The notes under the pieces were generated by a model. The model searched no databases, had not been told where the DNA came from, and saw nothing but the letters and a program-made list of their open reading frames with translations. 25,124 nt of DNA from a virus, in the IMG/VR virus record IMGVR_UViG_3300046748_000031, positions 1 through 25,124 of that record, one strand, 5' to 3'. The position numbers were made by a program, and so were the translations under genes. Below are positions 7,404 through 16,100 of this stretch, piece after piece. The stretch's first letter is position 1. Every line of letters begins with the position of its first letter.

Positions 7404-9452
7404 ATGACATCAAAAGTATATGTTGTCACCTTATATCGTAAGGAAGATCTACCAAATTTTTATGCTGAAATGGCGAAGGATAATATCCGATTAGAAAAGA
7501 AGAGACCTATCAGTAGAAATACAAATTATTATTTGACTGAAGAACAAGCAGAAGAACTACGTAAAGATCCTAGAGTGTGGGGAGTAGAAGCTCAGGAAGA
7601 CTTTAAGATTAAACCATGTGTTATTAATAGAGAACCATATGCTAAGAGTGGTGTCTTTTGGAAATCAGATACTCAGGGACAAATGACTGTTAGTCCTAAC
7701 GATTTCCAGTGGGGACATATTCATTGTGCAGGAAATGATGGACAACGTGGTAAAAATAATTTTGGACCTATCAATTTGGGATGGAATTATGAAAATACAA
7801 ATGATACTATTGAAGTCTTTAATTCTGGTAAACATGTAGATGTTGTTATTGTTGATGATTGTGTATCATATGATAGTGAAGAGTGGTACAGTCCGACTAC
7901 TGGACAGACAAGATTTGTTCAGTATCAGTGGTTAACTGAACTGAATACTTTGGTTAATAGTATTGATGATGATGCACAGTCAGAACCAACTGGTACTATT
8001 ACATACCATGAAAATGGAAGTATGTCTTCTTATCATGGTAATCATGTGAGTGGTACTGTTGCAGGACAACATTATGGGTGGGCAAGAGAAGCAAATATAT
8101 ACAATCTTGCAGTTATTGATCCATGGGCATCTGGTCAGTCAATTCCTCCACTACTAATCTTTGATTACCTTAGAGCATTTCATAGATCAAAAGGTATTAA
8201 TTCAGACACAGGTAAGAAAAATCCTACCATAACCAATCATAGTTATGGTGGCATTAGATACATGCCTAATGAACAGAACCTTCAGTTTGGTGATGTGATA
8301 TCGGTAACATTCAGAGGGGTGCAGTATGATTCTGGTAATCCAGGACCATCTGGTTGGACTCAGAGTGGTGTGGAAGATGATTTTGGTGTTAGATTTAACT
8401 TATCAGAATACCCAACATATAGTTCATCAATTGCTGCTGATGTACAAGATGCTATCGCAGAAGGTGTTGTTGTTGTGGGAGCTGCTGGAAATGATAATTT
8501 ATTAGTAGCACAAGTAGGTGATCAAGATTGGGATAATACTTTACAAGTTAATGGTGTTGGAACTTTCTTTTATAATAGAGGTGCATGGCCCAATAGTCCT
8601 GATAGTGGTGCAATAAATGTTGGTGCTTTGAATAAACAAGCAGACTTTAGAAGATCTACTTACACACAATTTGGTCCTGGCATTTCAGTATTTGCACCTG
8701 GTGATAATATTATATCTGCATATGGAAATGGTGGTTTAAATGATAGTAAATACGGACAAGGATCTGGAAATTATTTTTATCCTATTAGTGGAACTAGTAT
8801 GGCATCACCTCAGGTATGTGGTGTACTTGCTTGCCTAGCAACAGCAAAGGATAGATTTAATCAAGAACACTCGTTTGCATACTTAGAAAAGTTATCTAAA
8901 GATAATGATATGTCATTTAATCTTTCTGGTGGAGGTTTAGGTGATAATACTTGTTCGTTTGGCAGTCCAAACAAATATCTTTTAGCACAGTCACCAAGAG
9001 AAATTGTTGGTTACATTAAAGATGTAGATGGTAGAAGAATATCTGGTGGTCAAACATACCCTAGATCTCATAGATTATTTTCGGAACCTCCTATAAGTCA
9101 GTCTATGAATGTTACATTTACTGTAGTTGTAGGTGGTGGAAATTATATTTTTACTGGAACTGATAGGGTTAATACATTCAATGATACAAATAATCCAAAC
9201 ATTAGAATTAATGCTGGAGATAAGATTGTATTCACATTAAATACATCTGGACATCCATTTTTAGTTAAGACTGCTGCTACTACTGGAACTGGTGATCAAC
9301 TTATAACTTATAGTGGTAGTGGATATGGAGTTTTAAGGAACGATTCAATTGATGGTGATGTCACTCTTTACACAGAAGGACTGGCAGGAACCACACTTTA
9401 TTATATTTGTAGATTCCATAGTTCAATGCAAGGGCAGATCATTATCTCGTAA
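7404..9452 (+). CDS. Subtilisin-like serine protease with C-terminal cupredoxin-like domain
   Basis: This 682-residue protein has three parts. Residues 1-75 resemble an I9 propeptide ('KVYVVTLY' and 'LTEEQAEELRKDPRVWGVE'). An S8 peptidase core follows with Asp in 'VVIVDD' (D151 or D152), H211 in 'HGNHVSGT', the oxyanion Asn N363 in 'AAGND', and S465 in 'GTSMASP', so the catalytic triad looks intact. The last ~115 residues resemble a blue-copper fold: H617 in 'SGHPFLVKT', then C669, H672 and M675 in 'YYICRFHSSMQGQ'. No signal peptide is present. It lies inside the tail-appendage block, one base after the preceding gene, so I infer a virion-attached protease acting on the host surface or on structural proteins. 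Copper binding and target are untested. Confidence 0.85.
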   Translation: MTSKVYVVTLYRKEDLPNFYAEMAKDNIRLEKKRPISRNTNYYLTEEQAEELRKDPRVWGVEAQEDFKIKPCVINREPYAKSGVFWKSDTQGQMTVSPNDFQWGHIHCAGNDGQRGKNNFGPINLGWNYENTNDTIEVFNSGKHVDVVIVDDCVSYDSEEWYSPTTGQTRFVQYQWLTELNTLVNSIDDDAQSEPTGTITYHENGSMSSYHGNHVSGTVAGQHYGWAREANIYNLAVIDPWASGQSIPPLLIFDYLRAFHRSKGINSDTGKKNPTITNHSYGGIRYMPNEQNLQFGDVISVTFRGVQYDSGNPGPSGWTQSGVEDDFGVRFNLSEYPTYSSSIAADVQDAIAEGVVVVGAAGNDNLLVAQVGDQDWDNTLQVNGVGTFFYNRGAWPNSPDSGAINVGALNKQADFRRSTYTQFGPGISVFAPGDNIISAYGNGGLNDSKYGQGSGNYFYPISGTSMASPQVCGVLACLATAKDRFNQEHSFAYLEKLSKDNDMSFNLSGGGLGDNTCSFGSPNKYLLAQSPREIVGYIKDVDGRRISGGQTYPRSHRLFSEPPISQSMNVTFTVVVGGGNYIFTGTDRVNTFNDTNNPNIRINAGDKIVFTLNTSGHPFLVKTAATTGTGDQLITYSGSGYGVLRNDSIDGDVTLYTEGLAGTTLYYICRFHSSMQGQIIIS

Positions 9453-9455
9453 CGT

Positions 9456-9463
9456 CATAAATA
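9456..9463 (+). promoter_or_regulatory. T4-type late promoter (NATAAATA)
   Basis: CATAAATA lies 4-11 nt after the protease stop codon and ends 29 nt before the ATG at 9493. Confidence 0.7.
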
Positions 9464-9492
9464 AACAAGAGCACTAGTACCCGATAGGTTAG

Positions 9493-12400
9493 ATGGCTGA
9501 TCGTTTTCCACTGATTGTTAATTCTACATCAAAAAAGATTGAAGAACTTGTAGCAGGAGATAATTTAGAACTATCCAACAATGGGATTGTGGTTAGTGGA
9601 GATACTGGTGCGGGAAAATATTTAACAAGTGATGGCACAAATGTTTTTTGGGGTACACCTGGTGATGTTTACTTAACACAAACCCAGACGTTAGAAAATA
9701 AGGTCTTCAATAACTGTACTATATCGGGTAACTTAAATACTTTAACTAATATCGCTAACACTGCTCTAGTTAACAGCGGTATTACGATCAATGGAACTAC
9801 TATTCCTCTAGGTGGATCAGTAGTTACTCCTAATGATAATACTCAGTACGCTATGTCTGCTGACGATGGTGCATCTGCATCATCAAAAACTATTTTAATT
9901 ACTGCCACTCCTGGTGGTACTACCAGTGGTATTAATTTTGCTGTTGCAGTTGCAAGTTCTGTACCATCAGGTGAGAATGCTATTAACTTTGCACTTGGTA
10001 GATCTGGAGATACGATTACTCTAACAGGTACAGTTCAGGATAACAATACTATTACTAGAGTACAGTCACAGTCAGGTGGTAACTTAGTAGCTGGTGATAT
10101 TACTATTGCTGCTGGTAACTTTACTACAGTATCTCAGATAGGACAAACAATTACTGTCTCTGGTCAGGACACTGATACTATTACTAGAGTTAGAGCAACT
10201 GCTGGTCAGTCATATGCTGCTGGTGACTTTACATTCCTTGCTAGTGGTGCTGCTTCTGTAACTCAGGGTCAGGATTTGAGTGGTGATCCAACAATTACTT
10301 ATGGTGCAACCAACACAGTTACCAGACTTAAGGGTGGTTCTTCTGGATCATTAACATCTGGTGATGTCACTATTACTGGTGGAAATGCTCTTGGTGGAAA
10401 CGTAGCAGTATCACAAAGTGGAAGCACTATTGAAATTGATAGCACAGATACCAACACAGTAACACAACTAGCTAGTGGGTCAGAGGTTCTTTCTTCTGGT
10501 GATTTTAGATTCATTGCATCTGGTGCTACTAGCATTAGTGCAGCAGACAACTCTGGTGTAACTGAAATTACTATCAGTTCTGTTAACACTGACACTGGTG
10601 CATCTCAGTCTGCTGCTGGTGGTCTTTCAAAAGCAGGGAATGAATTTAGTATTAAGAACAATACTAACTTCATTGGTAACACTGTCATGAAATGGGACAG
10701 TGGTAATGGACAACTTACTAATAGTATCCTTGAGGATGATGGAACAACACTCACTGTTGGTGGTGATTTAGTTGTAGAGGGTACACAAACTATTTTTAAT
10801 ACCAGTGTTCTTCAGGTAGAAGATAATATTATTGAACTAAGAAAAGGTACTAGTATAACAGCTGCTGATGGTGGTATTCAAGTTAACTTAACTTCAGATT
10901 CTAATGGTAATATTGAAACTTATAAACAACTACAATGGTTTAATAGTGGTGGATATTGGAGATCATTTGATGGTTCTATTGACAATAGATTTGTAACAGA
11001 GACTGAGACACAGACTCTTACTAATAAGACTCTAACATCTCCAACGATGACTAACCCAGAGTTGGGAACTGCTACTGCTACAACTGTTAATGGTGTTACC
11101 ATTTCTGCAGCATCATCAGCAACACTTACTATTAGAGATTCTAAAGAACTTAATGTACAGAGAGATCTTCTATTAACATCTGATAATAACTTACAAGAAA
11201 TTACTGTTAACTTCAGACAGGGTGGTAGTGTAGCAATGACTTCGGATACTCTTGCAGTATTCAACTCAACAACTTCCACACAGATGAGAGCACTGGTTAG
11301 TGATACTACTGGTACTTCTAAATTAGTATTCCAAGATAATCCTAATATTCTTAGTGGATTTACTACCACATCTAGTGGTCTTACAATTTTTAATACTACT
11401 GCAACTTCTATTCTTGCCTATGGTGCAGCAGAATCTATTACTTTTGGTGCATCAACTGGTACAACATTAATCAATCATAGTCTGACAGTTACAAAAGATA
11501 CTACACTTGGAGAAACTTCTAGTGATGATCTCTTAGTCAATGCAACTGCTAATTTTGAAACGAATGATATTCTAATTCGTGGTACACAGACAGACCCAAT
11601 GTCTATCGGTAGAGGTGCTAATGCTGTTGGAACTAATACTAGAATAGGTGTTGCTTGCTTAGATAACGTCACTTCAGGGTCTCAAAATACTGCGGTTGGC
11701 TACAAAGCACTTCTCACATGCAATAGCGGTGCATCGAATACTGCAGTGGGTGTAAGGTCTTTGAGTCAAAATGGTATCGGTACGAACAATATTTCAATAG
11801 GCCGAGATGCAATGCTCTCCAATCAGTCGGGAGATAAAAACGTTTCGGTTGGTAACAACACAATGGAGAGCAATACTGCGGGCGAGGCGAACGTATGTAT
11901 TGGTCACTTCGCTGGTTATAGTGTTACTGGTACTGGTAACGTTGTTATTGGACCAGCAGATAATGAGAACTCAACTAACGTTACTTACCAGTTAGATATT
12001 CCATCTGGTGATAGACAGTTAGTTATTGGTTCTGGTACAGAAGCATGGATTAAAGGTAATGCTTCGTTTGATACTACTGTTAATAATAATTTGACTGTTA
12101 ATGGTGATGCTTTAGTACAAGGATCACTGACAGTTAATGGTACTGTTGTTAGTATCAACTCAACCACCATGCAGGTTGATGATAAGAACATAGAACTTGC
12201 TTCTGTTGTCAACACTACTTTCTCTTGTATTACAGTTGATGGATCTAATAATATTACAAGTATTACACCAACTGCAGGTTTGATTCCTGGTATGGAAGTT
12301 AACTCTACTACTGGTGGTATTAGTGTTCCTGTTGGTACGACTATTGTTTCACTTAATGGTAACCAAGCAACACTTTCAAACTCTGTTACTGGTAGTGGAA

Positions 12401-13119
12401 CAGCAAGCATTGTTGCTGCTGGACCTTCTGATCTTGCAGCAAATGGTGGTGGTATTATTCTTAAGGGACTTGATGGATCACTTGGTGGTACAGGAGATAA
12501 GACAATCCTTTATGATCATAGTAGAACAGATAAGTATTGGACAGTTTCTGAAAACCTTGAGATTGCATTTGGTAAGAAGTTTGTTATTGGTAACCAGTTA
12601 GCACTATCTGCTACTGCTCTTGGTACAACAGTTGTTGACTCTTCACTAACATCAGTTGGTGTTCTAGTTGGTCCTGCTGGATCACCTGCACTAGAAGTTA
12701 ATGGTGCTGCTGTTCTTGGTGGTAGAGTTCTTGAGAAATCATTTAGTAGTTTCAATTCAGGATTTACTATCAACAGTAATGTTATTACTGTCACTGCAGC
12801 TGCAGCAAATACTGTTTGTGGTAACACTTCATCAAACACTGCTATTAATGAGTGGGCGTTTAATACTGCTGATCCAAATGGTAACATTATAGCAAACAAC
12901 CAGTCACTTACACTTACTCTAATTGTGGATGCGTCTACTGCGTCTACATATGGTGATGCCTGTTCTGTTGATGGAAACAGCGTTACTAACGGTGTCGAAT
13001 GGTCGGGTGGTTCACCACCAGTTGCTACATCAAATACCGACATTCTTACTTTTGTAATTATCAAAGACGGTTCTGGTGTCATTAGAGTCTTTGGTCAAGG
13101 CAACACAGACTTTAGTTAG
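9493..13119 (+). CDS. Large tail fibre/adhesin structural protein, 1208 residues
   Basis: The N-terminus ('ADRFPLIVNSTSKKIEELVAG') is typical of cyanomyovirus virion proteins. Four tandem units of about 43-47 residues beginning 'TITRV' or similar occupy residues 187-366. Two separate modules ('GDLVVEGTQTIFNTSVLQVE', then near the end 'GSLTVNGTVVSINSTTMQVD') are the 'new basis' beta units seen in phage fibres. Residues ~717-816 carry repeats 'NTAVGYKAL', 'NTAVGVRSL', 'NISIGRDAM', 'NVSVG', 'NVCIGHFAG' and 'NVVIG', which resemble the left-handed beta-roll head of YadA-type adhesins. The C-terminal ~130 residues are probably the tip domain. It probably forms a long trimeric fibre for host attachment. 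It has its own late promoter but only a weak Shine-Dalgarno sequence. Confidence 0.75.
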   Translation: MADRFPLIVNSTSKKIEELVAGDNLELSNNGIVVSGDTGAGKYLTSDGTNVFWGTPGDVYLTQTQTLENKVFNNCTISGNLNTLTNIANTALVNSGITINGTTIPLGGSVVTPNDNTQYAMSADDGASASSKTILITATPGGTTSGINFAVAVASSVPSGENAINFALGRSGDTITLTGTVQDNNTITRVQSQSGGNLVAGDITIAAGNFTTVSQIGQTITVSGQDTDTITRVRATAGQSYAAGDFTFLASGAASVTQGQDLSGDPTITYGATNTVTRLKGGSSGSLTSGDVTITGGNALGGNVAVSQSGSTIEIDSTDTNTVTQLASGSEVLSSGDFRFIASGATSISAADNSGVTEITISSVNTDTGASQSAAGGLSKAGNEFSIKNNTNFIGNTVMKWDSGNGQLTNSILEDDGTTLTVGGDLVVEGTQTIFNTSVLQVEDNIIELRKGTSITAADGGIQVNLTSDSNGNIETYKQLQWFNSGGYWRSFDGSIDNRFVTETETQTLTNKTLTSPTMTNPELGTATATTVNGVTISAASSATLTIRDSKELNVQRDLLLTSDNNLQEITVNFRQGGSVAMTSDTLAVFNSTTSTQMRALVSDTTGTSKLVFQDNPNILSGFTTTSSGLTIFNTTATSILAYGAAESITFGASTGTTLINHSLTVTKDTTLGETSSDDLLVNATANFETNDILIRGTQTDPMSIGRGANAVGTNTRIGVACLDNVTSGSQNTAVGYKALLTCNSGASNTAVGVRSLSQNGIGTNNISIGRDAMLSNQSGDKNVSVGNNTMESNTAGEANVCIGHFAGYSVTGTGNVVIGPADNENSTNVTYQLDIPSGDRQLVIGSGTEAWIKGNASFDTTVNNNLTVNGDALVQGSLTVNGTVVSINSTTMQVDDKNIELASVVNTTFSCITVDGSNNITSITPTAGLIPGMEVNSTTGGISVPVGTTIVSLNGNQATLSNSVTGSGTASIVAAGPSDLAANGGGIILKGLDGSLGGTGDKTILYDHSRTDKYWTVSENLEIAFGKKFVIGNQLALSATALGTTVVDSSLTSVGVLVGPAGSPALEVNGAAVLGGRVLEKSFSSFNSGFTINSNVITVTAAAANTVCGNTSSNTAINEWAFNTADPNGNIIANNQSLTLTLIVDASTASTYGDACSVDGNSVTNGVEWSGGSPPVATSNTDILTFVIIKDGSGVIRVFGQGNTDFS
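10051..10590 (+). repeat. Four tandem ~45-residue coding repeats
   Basis: Within the 1208-residue gene, units begin at about residues 187, 230, 276 and 323. The shared pattern is T[IV]T[RQ][VL]..., then G.....GD.T or GDF.F, then V.Q.G or equivalent, and finally DT.T. The repeats are degenerate at DNA level. They look like shaft-forming repeats whose number could vary by recombination. Confidence 0.65.
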
Positions 13120-13130
13120 AGGAATTATAA

Positions 13131-16100
13131 ATGCCAGTAGGATTTAGTAGTGCCGCGAGGAACTTATTTCTTTTAGGTTCAACGGGATCGGTTGCATCAA
13201 ACTTTTTTAAACAGGTAGATGAATCTTCAAACTCTTTGGGTACTTGGATACCACAAAGTATAATTTACAATGATGCTGATCAAAAATATATTCTTGGTGG
13301 ATATCATAAAGATTCCAACACGAAAGATCGTGGTTGGATTAGTAAGAGAAATTATGATGCTGAAACTGATCCACAGAACCCAACAACAACACAAGAATGG
13401 GGTATAGGATCTCAATATACAGTACCTAATGGTGGTAGTGTTAGATTCAATTCAGTAAAACTTGATTCTACTGGTAAAGTTATTGTAGCTGGAGATTTTA
13501 ATAGTGGTACTGGTAATATACCATTAGTTGCTAGGTATTCTACTACTGGTGCATTGGAGTGGCAAGCAACAAGTAATTATGTTGGTAGAGCAACCGATAT
13601 TACTTCCGATGATAATAATAATTATTATATTTGTGGAACTGATGAGTTAGGTGAGGCTTTTATTGAAAAATATGATACAGATGGAACTCCTATATGGGGG
13701 AAGGTAGTATCTACTGGAAGTGCAAATGCTGATACTACTTTAGAAAGTATTGGTGTTAATGATAGAGGACATGTTGTTGCTGGTGGAACACTGGATGCTA
13801 CCAATCCTCATCGTGGATATCTTATCAAGATTAATACTGAGACTGGTGAAGTCATGTGGGATAAAACATTCTTCCGTGCATATGATGAGAATGGTACTTT
13901 TGGATATAATGCAGTGGTAAATATATGGGAATTATATATTGATAGTAAAGATCAAATTTATATTACTGGTACATATGGTAGTCCAAAACGTCAGTGGATT
14001 TCTAAACTGACAGCAGAAGGAAATATTATTTGGCAGAAAGGAACTACAAATACAACAAATGTTTTGGGTGGTCAAGATATATTACCTATAGGAATTAGAT
14101 CTGATGGTGAAACAGAACAAACTATTGTTTTATCAAAGCAAGCAGATAGCTCACAAATTTATCTTCTCTTATCAAAATATTCTAAGAGTGGTGAACTTGT
14201 GTGGAGAAGAAAGTTAGATAAGGGTAATGCATTTAGTAGTTCTCCTATTAGAAGTTATGGTGCTAGTTTAGATGCAGACCCATCTTTTTATTATATTTCA
14301 TATGTAGATCAATCTTTTAATGCTGTTTCTGGAACACCAGATACTTATTATTTTGGTAAAGTAAGTAGTTCTGGTAATGGTTTAGGTGCTTTTGATTATG
14401 ATGATGGTAGTGCAGTAACACTAGAGTATACAATTAGTAGTCAGACTGATACAACGGAAAGATTAAAAGATGGTTCTGTTAGGAATGATACTAGTGATTT
14501 GATATCATATCCATTCGATGCTAATAAAATATTTTTTGATGATTTTGCCACACCTGTTGCAAATAAAAAGAGACAAGTAACTAGTATAGATTCAGTTGAT
14601 TTTAGTGGTAGTCCTGCTATTAGAACTAGAGATTTTCCATCAACACATTTATTAGCTGCTGAGTATAGTGGAACTGGAGATTGGTTGGATAAATCTAAGA
14701 ACGAAATCAATGGTACATTATATAATCCATCACATGAATCTGATCCTCCAGATCATTTTGAGATTAACAGTACCAGACGTGTTGAGTTACAAAATTATAG
14801 TGTTGCTGGTAAGACAGATTTTTCTATTGAGACATGGGTTAAGTTTGATAGTTTACCAGGTGGTATGGATACCTCTCAAGGATATGTTTGGGATCAATCT
14901 CCTGGACAAAGTGGATGTTCTTTACGTTGTAGTTCAACAGGTGTTTGGAATATATTTGTATATCCACAAAGTAATTCTATTGTATTAGGTGAAGGTTCTA
15001 CTGTTACTACAAGTTTATGGTATCATACTGTTGCTGTCTTTAATGCTAGTAATAATACGATTAAATTGTATTTAAATGGTGACCAAGATAAAGAAGAAAC
15101 TGGAACTTGGGATGCAGTTAAATCTTTAGAATCATCAGCAGCATTTACAATTGGAGCGTCTACAGATTCTTTAGGACCAGCAGCAGGTGAAGTGCAGTAT
15201 ACATCTCCTGGAACATATACATTAGATGTTAGTAACATCTCAACAGTATCAGCTGTTCTAGTTGGTGGCGGCGGCGGCGGTTCTTCAACAACAACCTCTT
15301 CTAGTGGTATCTCTGGAGGAGGTGGTGGTGGAGGTGCTTTAAGTTATATCAATGATCTTGATGTCAGTGGACAATCAACGTTATACATTACTGTTGGTTC
15401 TGGTGGTAATGGTGGTGGATATCAACAAAATAACGCTACTGCTGGTGGAGATAGTTATCTCCATTTTAGTAGTCATTCAGGAACTATTGTTTCTAGAGCA
15501 GGTGGTGGTGGCAAAGGAGAATATAATAATCCAAACGTTGTTCAAAATGGTGGGGTAGATTACTCAGGAACATATGGTGGCGGCGGCGGTTATGGCGGTC
15601 GTGGTGGTCGTGGACAAAGTGGTCACCAATGTGGTGGTGGCGGAGGAGCTGGTGGATATAGTGGAACTGGTGGTCGTGGTAGTGATGGATCAAATAGTGA
15701 TGCAACAGGTGGATCAGGTGGAGGTGGTGGAGGTGCTGGTGGTAATAACTCTACAGGAAGTTTAAGGACTGTACATGGTGGTGGAGGAGTTGGTATTTTT
15801 GGAACGGGATCTAATGGAGCTGCTGGTGAATCAAGGAGTGGTTCTCAAGTTAACTTACTATTTGAGTCACAAGGTTTTTCGGGATCTGGTGGAACATCTG
15901 AGGATCCTACGAGTACCAGTAGAGAGAAAGGATATGGTGGTGGAGGAAATGGTAATGAAGATGATACAACTAGTGGTGCAGCAGATGGATCTGGTGGTGC
16001 AGTAAGAATTGTATGGGGTACTAGTAGAACATTTCCTTCTACCAATGTAGGAAAAGATGAGTCTGGTGGCGGTGCCACTGGTGATACTAGAGAATATATG

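Noticed and set aside
12516-13082. 188-codon minus-strand ORF within the fibre gene
   Set aside because: It is a long open frame caused by the repetitive composition of the opposite strand; the opposite gene has clear conserved modules.
13123-13133. TATAAATG resembling a late promoter at the start of the giant adhesin
   Set aside because: It has one mismatch to ATAAATA and overlaps the start codon, so it cannot drive that gene.
15493-15705. His-rich minus-strand ORF
   Set aside because: It is the complement of Gly-rich codons in the adhesin and has no ribosome-binding site.
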